This document shows, in pieces, positions 1 to 8,313 of a stretch of 64,000 bases of DNA (within the stretch, counting starts at the first letter, position 1; each line of letters begins with the position of its first letter). Source of the stretch: Pseudomonas sp. TNT3 (GTDB taxonomy: Bacteria > Pseudomonadota > Gammaproteobacteria > Pseudomonadales > Pseudomonadaceae); assembly GCF_010095445.2 (NCBI RefSeq), contig NZ_WFGV02000009.1, positions 62,001 to 126,000 of the forward strand, written 5' to 3'. The notes under the pieces are model-generated. The model searched no databases. It saw only the letters and a list, made by a program, of their open reading frames with translations, and was not told the origin of the DNA. Position numbers and translations under genes: made by a program.

Positions 1-257
1 CGCCAAAAATGCAGTTCATCACCGACTACGCCACACCGCAGAAGAAGCAAAGCCAGGCCTACACCGCTGTCGCTAATACCTACGAAGGTGAGACCCAGAT
101 CCTGTACCGCGTGTTTGCTGTCGACCAGAACAAGTCGCCGGTGACGTGCATGGACATCGTTTTCGACAAGCGCGCTGGTAGCGCCGTCGCAGGCGAAATT
201 TATTACCCGAAACAGGGTGACGCTTACGTCGCTCAGTTCACACCCAAGCGCCGTTAA
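1..257 (+). CDS. 3' part of an unrecognised protein gene (partial at window start)
   Basis: The reading frame is open from the first full codon at position 3 and ends at TAA 255-257, so the gene probably begins outside the window. An ATG at 9 exists but has no visible ribosome binding site and no signal peptide follows it. The visible 82-84 residues have a strand-rich look, with one cysteine near residue 45 of the visible part and a basic end (KRR). I do not recognise a family. The next gene starts 17 bases after the stop, so the two are probably co-transcribed and may share a function. Confidence 0.6.
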   Translation, partial: PKMQFITDYATPQKKQSQAYTAVANTYEGETQILYRVFAVDQNKSPVTCMDIVFDKRAGSAVAGEIYYPKQGDAYVAQFTPKRR

Positions 258-274
258 GCCTAGAGGTACACATA

Positions 275-2071
275 ATGCTCGAAATTTTCCGCTCGTTTTT
301 CACGGCGTACTGGTACGTGATCATCCCGGTGGTCTTTACCGTCCTGCTTTCAATCCCGGTGATTGTTTACTGGTCGTCCTTTAAATACTGGTTGATGAAA
401 GTCCGTATTCGACTGCCGGTTTTTGGCCGCATCAGACACTGGGTCAAGCATCCTGGCGAAAAAGAAAAGCCAAGCGAAAACAACACCCGGCCTATCGGTT
501 TTCTTTCGTCCGAACGTGAACTGTGCTCGTTCTACGACAAGTATTACCGGGACCACCAACCTTCGGAAGCCAACTTCCGGCGCTGTCAGAATTACCTCGG
601 CAAGGTCCAGGAAGCGGATCGCCGGGAAAAAGGCCTGGGCCTTTGGGCACTGATTATTGTGTTGATGCTGATCGAGGCCACGGCGTTCGGTTTCGCACTG
701 GCACCTTTCGCCCTGACGCTGGCCACTCCGAACACCGCATTGGCGGGTGCTTTCGCGATCGGTCTGGTGATCTCGATTATTGGTTTGTTCCTGTCCGAAT
801 TCGCCGGGCGCGCGCTCTACAAAAACCACATGGTCGATAACATCATGTCGTACGAAAACCTGCGCCGTAATGGTTCTGGCGGCGACATGATCAGCACTCA
901 CATCATCACCATCGACAACACCAATGACGATGACGGTGATGCGCCTTATCAGCAGTTGCTGAACCGCATGAAAGTGAATAAAAACGGCGACATGCCGGCC
1001 AAGCGTTACACCATGCTGATTGGCTATGGCATTTTCATTGTTGGTTTGGCGGTCGCTGCGTTCTGGGTCCGGACCGAAACACTCAACGCCCAAGAGTCTG
1101 ACCTGATCGCCAACCCGCCAGCTCATGTCCAGTCCGCTGATGACTTCCCGGCAGCCGACGGCGTACCAATCCCCGATGACATGCAAGCCCTGTCGGACAG
1201 TGCTGCCGGCAAATCGGCCCAGGATCAGATCGATGCGTTGCACCGCGCATCCCTCGTGACCTTCGCTGTATTGAGCGGCCTGTTTATCTTCATCCAGGCG
1301 AGCTCGACCTACCTGGCGTTCATCTTCGGTTTTGCCGGCACACATTCACGCAAAGCCTGGGAACGGACACACAAGTTCTCCAGCGCCGACGACTTCATGC
1401 GCTACCACGCCAGCAAGGCGCGCGATGTGGCCAACGATGCACAAGCGTCCCTGGGCATGCTTCAAGGTTTGCAGATGAAAGTATTCCGGGTTGGCGGCAA
1501 TGATCTGGATGCGTTGCGTTCGGATTTGCTGAACCGAACCTTCGAATCGTACATCGCTCAGGAAGACAACAAGGCCAGGGGCAAAAAGAGCCGCGACGTC
1601 ATCGAGACTTACTTCAAGAAACTCATGGCCGACCTGTCTGCCGCCATTGAAGCGGGCGACAACGCCAAGATCAACGAACTGATCTCGGTCGCCACCCCGC
1701 GCTTTAATCAAATCGACACCAACGACCCTACGCTGGCCGATTTCAAAACGCAGTTCGCCAGCCTGAGCATCTTCCACACCAAACCGACGGCTGCACCAGC
1801 ACCAGCACCCGTCGTGACACGGGTCGAAGCATCCGTCATCGAAGTGGCCGTTGCCGTTGAGCCAGCTCCGGCTCCAGTGCCGGCGCCAGCTCCAGCTCCA
1901 GCACCAATCGTCGCCCCGACCCAGGCAGCCGCCTTCGATCACAACGCCTTCGGTGATCTGACCGGTTACGAAGAGGACGACATCGACTACGTTGCCGGCA
2001 AAAAAGGCGTGGACGCTGCGATCATCCGCCGTGCCCGCAAACTCCAGCTGCTCGATAAGTCGGAGGCCTGA
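275..2071 (+). CDS. Multi-pass inner-membrane protein with Pro/Ala-rich linker, function unknown
   Basis: The 598-residue product has an N-terminal membrane segment (about 12-34), a paired hairpin (about 121-146 and 155-178), and two further segments (about 245-268 and 327-352). Charged stretches lie between them. The part after residue 360 is soluble and helical, followed by a low-complexity Ala-Pro linker (about 505-550) and an acidic-then-basic C-terminal segment of about 45 residues. ATG 275 follows GAGG with reasonable spacing. The stop overlaps the next start as TGATG-type coupling (A of position 2071 shared). The layout, a membrane anchor with a flexible arm leading to a small terminal module, suggests a scaffold or a stator-like partner of the exported protein encoded next, but this is inference. 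No named family is recognised. Confidence 0.75.
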   Translation: MLEIFRSFFTAYWYVIIPVVFTVLLSIPVIVYWSSFKYWLMKVRIRLPVFGRIRHWVKHPGEKEKPSENNTRPIGFLSSERELCSFYDKYYRDHQPSEANFRRCQNYLGKVQEADRREKGLGLWALIIVLMLIEATAFGFALAPFALTLATPNTALAGAFAIGLVISIIGLFLSEFAGRALYKNHMVDNIMSYENLRRNGSGGDMISTHIITIDNTNDDDGDAPYQQLLNRMKVNKNGDMPAKRYTMLIGYGIFIVGLAVAAFWVRTETLNAQESDLIANPPAHVQSADDFPAADGVPIPDDMQALSDSAAGKSAQDQIDALHRASLVTFAVLSGLFIFIQASSTYLAFIFGFAGTHSRKAWERTHKFSSADDFMRYHASKARDVANDAQASLGMLQGLQMKVFRVGGNDLDALRSDLLNRTFESYIAQEDNKARGKKSRDVIETYFKKLMADLSAAIEAGDNAKINELISVATPRFNQIDTNDPTLADFKTQFASLSIFHTKPTAAPAPAPVVTRVEASVIEVAVAVEPAPAPVPAPAPAPAPIVAPTQAAAFDHNAFGDLTGYEEDDIDYVAGKKGVDAAIIRRARKLQLLDKSEA

Positions 2072-2904
2072 TGAAGTTCAAGAGCCTGATCCTGGCTCTG
2101 GCATTTGCCCCCGCTGCCCTCATGGCAGCGGAGCGCAACGACGTGCCGAGCTGCTACGCCCAAGCCAAGATCGAAGCGTTTCGCAGCGCGCCCTCCGGCC
2201 GCATGCTGACCGTCGTCGTGGACCAGACAACACCCTTGACTCCCGACCTGCAAAAGACCGCCTGGGGCCACATCAAGCGCTTCATGCAACCGGGTGACAA
2301 GCTGCGCTTGTACTCATTCAGCGCTTACCTGGAAGGCCATTACACGCGCCTGCAATTCGCCGGCGAGCTTGAAAAACCAATCGACCCTGCAGTCCTGGGC
2401 GATGTGCCGATGATGGCCAGCCGTAAGTTTGACGGCTGCCTGAAAGGTCAGTCCGCGGCACTGTTTCAGCGGTTCGGAAAAGCCTTTTCAAGTGCGATGG
2501 GTAAATCGAGTTCGGACATTCCCCGCAGTGAAATCCTGTTCAGCCTGAAGTCGATCGGTGATGACATCAAGACGGCTGAGGGTGTGAACGAGCAGGTCAT
2601 TTTGCTCATGTCCGACATGTTGGAATACAGCGATTTCGGCAGCTTCTACACCAACAACGGGATTCGTGAAATCAACCCTGGCGTCGAGCTCGCCAAGGTT
2701 GAAAAGCAGAATTTGCTAGCCGATTTTTCCGGCGCTCGGGTCTACGTTCACGGGGCGGCATTCGTGCCGACCCAAATCAAGAACGGCTACCGCAGCGGCA
2801 AGATGATCCAGAACCTGGAAGGTTTCTGGCGTCTCTATTTTGAGAAGTCGAACGCGCAACTCAAGGGGTTCGGCAACCCTGAGTTGACCATCGCAGTCGA
2901 GTGA
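2071..2904 (+). CDS. Exported von Willebrand A-like protein, function unknown
   Basis: The 277-residue product starts with a clear Sec signal peptide (residues 1-19, cleavage after ALMA). What follows looks like a degenerate vWA/Rossmann fold: a hydrophobic strand ending in DQTTP at about residues 46-57, where a MIDAS DxSxS motif would lie, and a second strand with LLMSDMLEYSD at about 176-188, comparable to the later Asp-containing vWA strand. Three cysteines (two of them in the N-terminal half) could form a periplasmic disulfide. It overlaps the upstream membrane-protein gene by one base, so the two are translationally coupled and probably act together. Family membership is my reading of the pattern and was not searched. 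Confidence 0.7.
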   Translation: MKFKSLILALAFAPAALMAAERNDVPSCYAQAKIEAFRSAPSGRMLTVVVDQTTPLTPDLQKTAWGHIKRFMQPGDKLRLYSFSAYLEGHYTRLQFAGELEKPIDPAVLGDVPMMASRKFDGCLKGQSAALFQRFGKAFSSAMGKSSSDIPRSEILFSLKSIGDDIKTAEGVNEQVILLMSDMLEYSDFGSFYTNNGIREINPGVELAKVEKQNLLADFSGARVYVHGAAFVPTQIKNGYRSGKMIQNLEGFWRLYFEKSNAQLKGFGNPELTIAVE

Positions 2905-2965
2905 TTGATGGGCCGCCCGAGGGCTTAAGGCTGTTCACTTAAGCAATTTCGAACTGGATGTAACC

Positions 2966-3074
2966 CTGTGGCGAGGGAGCTTGCTCCCGCTGGGGCGCGC
3001 AGCGGCCCTACGCTTTTACGTGAAAAGCGGGGGACTGCTGCGCAGCCCAACGGGAGCAAGCTCCCTCGCCACAG
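2966..3074. repeat. REP doublet, CTGTGGCGAGG family
   Basis: The arms 2966-2989 and 3051-3074 are complementary over about 24 bases and start with CTGTGGCGAGGGAGC. The space between them holds a second, weaker hairpin. The doublet lies inside MITE-like copy 1. Confidence 0.85.
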
Positions 3075-3098
3075 GTACAGGTACAGGTACAGGTACAG
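3071..3098. repeat. Hexamer tandem repeat (ACAGGT)n
   Basis: About 4.7 uninterrupted copies of ACAGGT directly follow the REP arm. The second MITE copy has only the single unit CACAGGTAACAG at the same place, so this is an expansion specific to copy 1. Confidence 0.9.
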
Positions 3099-3168
3099 TG
3101 TTTCGATTAGGTGAAAAGCATTACGTCCAGAGGGCGGCCTTTTCATGGGTGAGTAATAAGGAGCGAAC

Positions 3169-4074
3169 ATGAGTCTCTGGGGTGACCTGAAGCAAAAAGC
3201 CATAGATGCCAACCCTGAACTGGCCTCCAAGGCCGCGCAGGCCCTGAACAAAGCCAAGGACCTGGCGATTGAAGCCGGTCAGAAGGCCGCGCCGGTGTTG
3301 AAAGAGGCTGGCGAGAAGGCCGCTGCCTACGCTCAGGAAAAAACGCCGATCGTTAAGGCTCAAGCCCTGAAGGCGATCGAAGACGCAAAGATCCGTCGGG
3401 CCGAACTTCAGGTGCAGGCAAAGAACGATAAAGCCGCACGTGATGAAATGATCCGCACGATGTATGACATCAGCCTGTCTCCTGAGGATGAGCTGTTCAT
3501 CGATGAACCGTTCAACCATTACGGGCGTCAGTTCAACTTTTTCATCATCACCGGTGAAGTGCTGGACAGCCAAAAACGCAACCAGGTGCATTTGCATGCC
3601 GGTCACTCTCATAGTTCTGGTGGTGGGTACATCAGCAATGGCAGCGGTTATGTGGGCGGCGGTTCATCGTCGTCTTACGTCAGTAGCCGTAATGTTGAAG
3701 AACACGAGTTTTGGGTCAGGCTGCAAGACGGTAAAGAGTCCTGCTTTCAGTTCGCCGACAAGAACGTTCGCATCCGCGAAGGCCAGACGATTTCAATGCT
3801 GTTCATGCGGCCGGCTGATAACGATACCGGGCAAATGGTGTCGCTCTACAACCACAACGCCGACCAGTACCACATCATTTTTTCCCCGGCGCAGATCAAC
3901 CAGATGTTCAACCTCTATACGGTTGAGCCCGGGTTCTTCAATAAGAACGAGGTGTTGACGACGCGTAGCCGACTTCTGCTCGCGCTTGATCAGCGACTGG
4001 AACAACTGAAGGGCTACATTGCCCGGTATGAAAAGCCCGTCATGATGATTCAGGCGCAAGAGCGCCAGGAATAG
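3169..4074 (+). CDS. Unrecognised protein with amphipathic-helix N-terminus
   Basis: The 301-residue product starts MSLWGDLKQKA, with ATG 3169 preceded by AAGGAG at good spacing. Residues 1-100 are an Ala/Lys/Glu-rich, apolipoprotein-like amphipathic helix or coiled coil. A folded region follows (about 110-140). Then comes a Gly/Ser-rich loop with HAGHSHSS and SGGGYISNGSGYVGGGSSSS (about 143-170), and a second folded region to about 265. No signal peptide or membrane segment is visible. The gene stands alone between two direct copies of a MITE-like element (2928-3121 and 4126-4288), so it may have been moved or captured as a unit. I do not recognise the family. Confidence 0.7.
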   Translation: MSLWGDLKQKAIDANPELASKAAQALNKAKDLAIEAGQKAAPVLKEAGEKAAAYAQEKTPIVKAQALKAIEDAKIRRAELQVQAKNDKAARDEMIRTMYDISLSPEDELFIDEPFNHYGRQFNFFIITGEVLDSQKRNQVHLHAGHSHSSGGGYISNGSGYVGGGSSSSYVSSRNVEEHEFWVRLQDGKESCFQFADKNVRIREGQTISMLFMRPADNDTGQMVSLYNHNADQYHIIFSPAQINQMFNLYTVEPGFFNKNEVLTTRSRLLLALDQRLEQLKGYIARYEKPVMMIQAQERQE

Positions 4075-4125
4075 TTTTCAAGATGCGTTTTTATAACAAA
4101 GCCCTCGACATCAGGCGTGCGATTA

Positions 4126-4288
4126 ATGCTGTTCACTTAAGCAATTTCAAAGCCGATGAAACCCGTGGCGAGGGAGCTTGCTCCCGTTGGGCTGCGCAGC
4201 AGCCCTTCTTTTAGAGAGCCGCTTCGCGGCCCAGCGGGAGCAAGCTCCCTCGCCACAGGTAACAGCGTTGCGCTTAGGTGAACGGCAT
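4126..4288. mobile_element. MITE-like element, copy 2
   Basis: A 163-bp unit with terminal inverted repeats ATGCTGTTCACTTAAGC (4126-4142) and GCTTAGGTGAACGGCAT (4272-4288); 15 of 17 positions pair. TA flanks both ends (4124-4125 and 4289-4290). The interior is a REP doublet. Orientation and left-end sequence match copy 1, where CTGTTCACTTAAGCAATTTC is identical. Confidence 0.65.
4165..4256. repeat. REP doublet, CTGTGGCGAGG family
   Basis: The arms GTGGCGAGGGAGCTTGCTCC... (4165-4186) and its complement (4235-4256) pair perfectly over 22 bases. The doublet forms the core of MITE-like copy 2. Confidence 0.85.
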
Positions 4289-4335
4289 TACGAACCAGTC
4301 GGGGTTTTCTTCAAACTGAAAAACTCAAATCAGCA

Positions 4336-5622
4336 TCAGAAGATGTTGATCGGGTAATCCACGAACACACGCACTTCGTTACCGCTGACGTTGTACTCAC
4401 TCGATTTCTGCGAAACACGCAGGATCGAGCTGCGCAGTTTCACGCTGAGGTCTTTGGCCGGGCCGCTTTGTACGACGTATTTGAACTGGTTGAAGATTTC
4501 GCGCTCGGTACCGCCTTCACTGGTGGAAGTGGTGATGTTGTCGCCACGCACGTAGGCAAAGTTGTAGCTCAGGCCAGGCACGCCGAAGCTGCCGAAATCG
4601 AGGCCGTAGCCCAGCTGCCAGCTGCGTTCGTCTTCAGCGTTGAAGTCGGACCAGTAGGAGTTCGCCAGGTAGATGGTGTTGCCGCCATCGCCGACGCGAC
4701 CTTGATCCTTCTGATAGCCGCCGTAGGCATAACCCAGGTTGCTGTCGCCGGTGCTGCGCTGGTGAGCGAGGGTGAACGAGTGTGGGCCGGTGGCGAAGGT
4801 AGCTGCCAGGCTCCAGATCTTGTTGTCGTCGCCGGTGGCGCCGCTTTCGCGGACGTAGGAATCATCCAGCTTGGTGCGGTAGCCGTTGAAGTCCAGGGTC
4901 AGGGACTGATCTTTATCGATCGGGAACACGTAGTTGGCGTTGAGGTACTGTTTCTTCAACACGTCTTCAACGTCGGACGCGTAAACGGCCGCTTTGAATT
5001 GTTCGGTGAACTGGTAGCTACCGCCCAATACATTGATCGACTTCAAGCCACCACTGTCACGGCCTTCAGCGCTTTTGCGCGATTCAGCAGTGAAGCGACC
5101 GGCGTTCAGCTCCAGGCCTTTGATCTCCTTGGAGGTGATCAGGGTGCCGGTGTAGCTTTCTGGCAGCAGGCGGGAGTTGTCGTAGTTCAGAACCGGCAGG
5201 GCCGGCATCTGGTCGCCGTAGGTCAGCGTAGTGCTGGACAGACGGAATTTGACCGCTGCGCCGCCCTTCGACAGGTCATCAGCCGCGTTGCCGCTGTCAC
5301 CCTGCTTGAAGAAGTCGATACCACCGGCGCCGCTGCGGCCTTTGCCGCCATCCAGACGCAGTGCGTACAGGCCAAAGGCGTCCACACCCACACCGACGGT
5401 GCCTTGGGTGAAGCCGGACGAGAACGTACCGATGGCCGCTTGGCCCCACTCGGCTTTGTCCGGGTTGCCGTCCTTGTAATCACGATTGATGTAGGCGTTG
5501 CGCAACAGCACTTTTAGGCTGCTGTCTTCAACAAAACCCTTGGATTCGGCCTGGTCGTTAGCCATGGCCTGTGTAGCACTCAACATCCCCAGAGCGATCA
5601 GGCTGATTCGCTTATTCAACAT
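4336..5622 (-). CDS. OprD-family outer-membrane porin
   Basis: The 428-residue product has a signal peptide (about 1-21, cleavage ATQAMA) followed by an OprD-type barrel: FVEDSSLKVLLRNAYINRDYK near the start, the SSGFTQGTVGVGVDAFGLYALRLD segment, and alternating aromatic strands to a C-terminal Phe (NIF). Family members are 18-stranded specific channels for amino acids or small carboxylates. The exact substrate cannot be read here, though OprE/OprQ-like members are closest in my judgement. The start ATG (5620-5622) is preceded on the minus strand by AAGGAAAAG at good spacing. The leader contains an intrinsic terminator about 90 bases upstream, which is unusual. Confidence 0.92.
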   Translation of the reverse strand: MLNKRISLIALGMLSATQAMANDQAESKGFVEDSSLKVLLRNAYINRDYKDGNPDKAEWGQAAIGTFSSGFTQGTVGVGVDAFGLYALRLDGGKGRSGAGGIDFFKQGDSGNAADDLSKGGAAVKFRLSSTTLTYGDQMPALPVLNYDNSRLLPESYTGTLITSKEIKGLELNAGRFTAESRKSAEGRDSGGLKSINVLGGSYQFTEQFKAAVYASDVEDVLKKQYLNANYVFPIDKDQSLTLDFNGYRTKLDDSYVRESGATGDDNKIWSLAATFATGPHSFTLAHQRSTGDSNLGYAYGGYQKDQGRVGDGGNTIYLANSYWSDFNAEDERSWQLGYGLDFGSFGVPGLSYNFAYVRGDNITTSTSEGGTEREIFNQFKYVVQSGPAKDLSVKLRSSILRVSQKSSEYNVSGNEVRVFVDYPINIF

Positions 5623-5712
5623 TTTGTTCTTTTCCTTATTACCGGTTGATACGCGCTGTGCCGGACGGCTGAAACGGCGCTATTGCGCTCTTTTTTCACC
5701 GCAAAACAAAAA

Positions 5713-5741
5713 GGCCCGCCCACGAGAAATCGAGGCGGGCC
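5713..5741. terminator. Bidirectional intrinsic terminator in the porin leader
   Basis: GGCCCGCC (5713-5720) pairs with GGCGGGCC (5734-5741). It is followed by CTTTTATTATTTT on the plus strand and TTTTTGTTTTG on the minus strand. It lies upstream of the porin start and downstream of no visible gene. On the minus strand it could attenuate the porin transcript or end a small RNA. Confidence 0.75.
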
Positions 5742-5939
5742 TTTTATTATTTTGTGAGTCATGGCGGTTGGCCACAGGCGTTGGGGCGAATCCTATCCGC
5801 GCGCTTAACAATGTGTCAATTTCAAGAATCGTCTGTAAATAGGCGAAAAAAATCTAACGAATCATCTGCGTATCGATTTTGACATGATTAGAAACAATCA
5901 AAGCGAGGTACTTTTCAAGAATAATTAACGGAAGTAAAT

Positions 5940-5958
5940 AGCAAGCATTATCATTCGC
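5940..5958. promoter_or_regulatory. Candidate Fur box for the TonB-dependent receptor
   Basis: Read on the minus strand, the 19-mer matches the Fur consensus GATAATGATAATCATTATC at about 12 of 19 positions, with an unbroken AATGATAAT core. It lies about 50 bases before the receptor start, as expected for an iron-repressed gene. Confidence 0.5.
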
Positions 5959-6005
5959 GCCCTTCACAAGAAACATCCTACAACCCCTACGGACGCGCCC
6001 TTCAA

Positions 6006-8099
6006 ATGCCTGCCCCATTTCGTCTTGTGCCCTTTAGTTTTGGGCTCTCTGCTGTGCTTTCTGCCGGTTTTTCCTACGCTGCGCCCACTACATTGCCGGC
6101 AACGTCGATCAGCGCCGAAACTGAAGCCGACGATCCACGCGTGAAAGAAACCAGTACCGCCACTCGCACAGCGACGCCAGTTCGCTATGTGCCGCAGGCC
6201 ATTGATTCGGTCAAAACCTCGAACGTAATGGATTACGGCACCAACGATTTGGGCACGGCACTCAGCGGTATGCCGAACGTCAGCAGTGGCGCCGACACAC
6301 GCTTCGATAGCCTGCGAATCCGTGGGTTTGACGCCAGCAATGACTTTTATCTCGACGGTATTCGTGACGACAGCCAGTACGTGCGCGACTTGCACAACAT
6401 TGAGCGCATTGAAGTCCTCAAGGGCCCGGCAGCTGTTTTGTACGGCCGTGGCAGCCAGGGCGGGATCGTCAACCGCGTCAGCAAGCTACCGGAATCTGGT
6501 CGTCGCTCAACCATTGAAGCCCAGGGCGGTAGCGAAGATTTGCGCAGCCTGTATGCCGACTTGAGCACCGATCCGAGCGAGAACATCAGCCTGCGCCTGA
6601 ACATGGGCAACATGGATGAAAACAGCTTCCGCGATGGTGTCAGCGGCAACCGACAGTTGTTCGCGCCGTCGATGAGCTGGCAGCTCACGCCGGACCTGAA
6701 CTGGCTGGTGCAGTACGAATACAGCCGCTACAACCGCACCCCGGATCGCGGTATTCCCGGTGTGAACGGGCGCCCGGCGGATGTGGGGCGTGACACGACC
6801 TACGGCAACGATCACGATTTCATCGACGACAAGTCGCAATCACTGCGTTCGAAACTCAGCTATGAACTCAGCGATAACTGGCAACTGCGCCACACCTTGG
6901 GCGTGTTCAAGCTCAACAGTGATTTCGATAACACCTACCAGACCGGTTTCAACCCGACGACCAACCAGGTTCTGCGCCAGCACTGGCAGCAGGACCTGAC
7001 CACTCGCAACGTCTTCAACAACGTCGAGATGGAAGGTGGTTTCGACACCTTCGGGCTGGAACATCGCTTGCTGACCGGTATCGAAATCGGCAGCCAGCGA
7101 CGTGACCCGAAGTTGTACAACGCCGCTACTTCAGGTCCAGGCAGCTCACCGGTGCCGTCTATGGATTTGTACAACCCCAATCGCAATTTGCGCCACACCG
7201 GACGCATGCAGGTGGCGAGCAACAACCACACGGAAGTGGAAAGCCGCGCGGTCTATGTTCAGGATCAACTGCGCCTGAACGATCAATGGCAAGTCCTGGC
7301 CGGTCTGCGCTACGACACCTTCGACATCGAGTCGACCAACCAGATACGCAATATTTCCGAAGACCGTGACAGCCACAGCACCAGCCCCCGTGTCGGCGTG
7401 GTCTGGACACCGTTGCAGAATCACTCCTTCTACGCCTCCTGGACCAAGACCTTCTCGCCTGTCGGCGGTGGCTTGATCGGGATCACGCCTGGGGCTGCCG
7501 GCAACAGCAACGACCTGAGCCCGGAGCTGACCAAGCAGAAAGAAATCGGCGTGAAAAGCGATTGGCTCGACGACCGCCTGAGCACCACATTGGCGATCTA
7601 CGAACTGGAACTCTACAACCGGCGCACCAGCGATTCACTGGACCCGACCATCACCCTGCTGACCGGCAAGCAACGCTCCCGCGGGATCGAGCTGACCGGT
7701 ACGGGCAAGATCGTGGGCAACTGGTATGTGCGCGGGGGCGTGGGTCTACAGGATGCAACGGTCGAGGAAGACAACAACGGCTTTGAGGGCAAGCGCATCA
7801 GTGACGTGGCCAAGCACAACGGCAGTCTGTTCCTGACCTGGAAACCGGAGATGGGCTGGTATGCGGAAACGGGCCTGACGTTGGTGGGCGATCGTTACGC
7901 CGACAACCTCAACACCGTGGTATTGCCAGGTTATGGCCGCTGGGATGCGTTGGCCGGGTTCCGCCAGAAGGACTGGGATTTGCGTGCAGCGCTGAACAAC
8001 ATCACGGACAAAGGCTATTACGAATCGGCCACCAGCCAGTTCCAGATTCAACCGGGGGCACCGCGCAGCCTGGTAGTGACCGGGACGTACAGCTTCTAA
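6006..8099 (+). CDS. TonB-dependent siderophore receptor (Fiu/CirA-like)
   Basis: The 697-residue product has a signal peptide ending SYA-AP (about residue 26). A plug domain follows (about 55-165) with the signatures LRIRGFD, FYLDGIRDD, IERIEVLKGPAAVLYGRG and GGIVNRVSK. The 22-strand barrel ends in the outer-membrane signature Phe (GTYSF). Such receptors import ferric siderophores using TonB-ExbBD energy. The plug is closest to monomeric catecholate receptors such as Fiu/PiuA, but the ligand cannot be fixed from sequence. No N-terminal signalling extension is present, so control by a FecI-type sigma factor is unlikely; the Fur-like site just upstream points to direct iron repression. The ribosome binding site is weak. 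Confidence 0.92.
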   Translation: MPAPFRLVPFSFGLSAVLSAGFSYAAPTTLPATSISAETEADDPRVKETSTATRTATPVRYVPQAIDSVKTSNVMDYGTNDLGTALSGMPNVSSGADTRFDSLRIRGFDASNDFYLDGIRDDSQYVRDLHNIERIEVLKGPAAVLYGRGSQGGIVNRVSKLPESGRRSTIEAQGGSEDLRSLYADLSTDPSENISLRLNMGNMDENSFRDGVSGNRQLFAPSMSWQLTPDLNWLVQYEYSRYNRTPDRGIPGVNGRPADVGRDTTYGNDHDFIDDKSQSLRSKLSYELSDNWQLRHTLGVFKLNSDFDNTYQTGFNPTTNQVLRQHWQQDLTTRNVFNNVEMEGGFDTFGLEHRLLTGIEIGSQRRDPKLYNAATSGPGSSPVPSMDLYNPNRNLRHTGRMQVASNNHTEVESRAVYVQDQLRLNDQWQVLAGLRYDTFDIESTNQIRNISEDRDSHSTSPRVGVVWTPLQNHSFYASWTKTFSPVGGGLIGITPGAAGNSNDLSPELTKQKEIGVKSDWLDDRLSTTLAIYELELYNRRTSDSLDPTITLLTGKQRSRGIELTGTGKIVGNWYVRGGVGLQDATVEEDNNGFEGKRISDVAKHNGSLFLTWKPEMGWYAETGLTLVGDRYADNLNTVVLPGYGRWDALAGFRQKDWDLRAALNNITDKGYYESATSQFQIQPGAPRSLVVTGTYSF

Positions 8100-8115
8100 A
8101 CAACACACACAAACT

Positions 8116-8231
8116 TGTAGCAGCTGCCGAAGGCTGCGTTCGACTGCGAAGCAGTCGTAAATTCACACACACCGAACTGCCTGATTTCGCGACTGCTTCG
8201 CAGTCGAACGCAGCCTTCGGCAGCTGCTACA
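8116..8231. repeat. REP doublet, TGTAG(C/G)AGCTGCCG family
   Basis: The arms 8116-8157 and 8190-8231 are perfectly complementary over 42 bases. Each arm contains a smaller nested palindrome (CGACTGCGAAGCAGTCG). It sits after the receptor gene. Confidence 0.9.
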
Positions 8232-8261
8232 GGGTTGGGGTTCTTTAAATAAATGCAGGCG

Positions 8262-8290
8262 AAAAAAAGCGCCGCCATCCCGGCAGCGCT
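8262..8290 (-). terminator. Intrinsic terminator of the small gene at 8314-8526
   Basis: On the minus strand AGCGC-T-GCC pairs with GGC-G-GCGCT across one mismatch, followed by a run of seven T (complement of 8262-8268). The plus-strand side has no T-run. Confidence 0.6.
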
Positions 8291-8313
8291 TTATCAATCC
8301 GTTGTTTTACTTC

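Larger units (their letters stand above)
2928..3121. mobile_element. MITE-like element, copy 1
   Basis: A 194-bp unit is bounded by imperfect 17-bp terminal inverted repeats, AGGCTGTTCACTTAAGC (2928-2944) and GATTAGGTGAAAAGCAT (3105-3121); 13 of 17 positions pair. It is flanked by TA on both sides (2926-2927 and 3122-3123). Inside are a REP hairpin and a hexamer repeat. It carries no transposase. TA flanks are the hallmark of IS630/Tc1-type mobilisation. A second copy in the same orientation lies at 4126-4288. Confidence 0.6.
5623..6005. other. Divergent intergenic region between porin and TonB receptor
   Basis: This 383-bp gap separates two divergent outer-membrane protein genes. It holds a bidirectional terminator-like hairpin (5713-5741), an AT-rich stretch (about 5800-5950) suited to promoters, and a Fur-like site (5940-5958). 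I see no protein-coding frame. Confidence 0.6.

Noticed and set aside
350..1345. A 331-codon minus-strand frame opposite the membrane protein
   Set aside because: The plus-strand frame has clear membrane segments and coupling to its neighbours; the antisense frame has no ribosome binding site.
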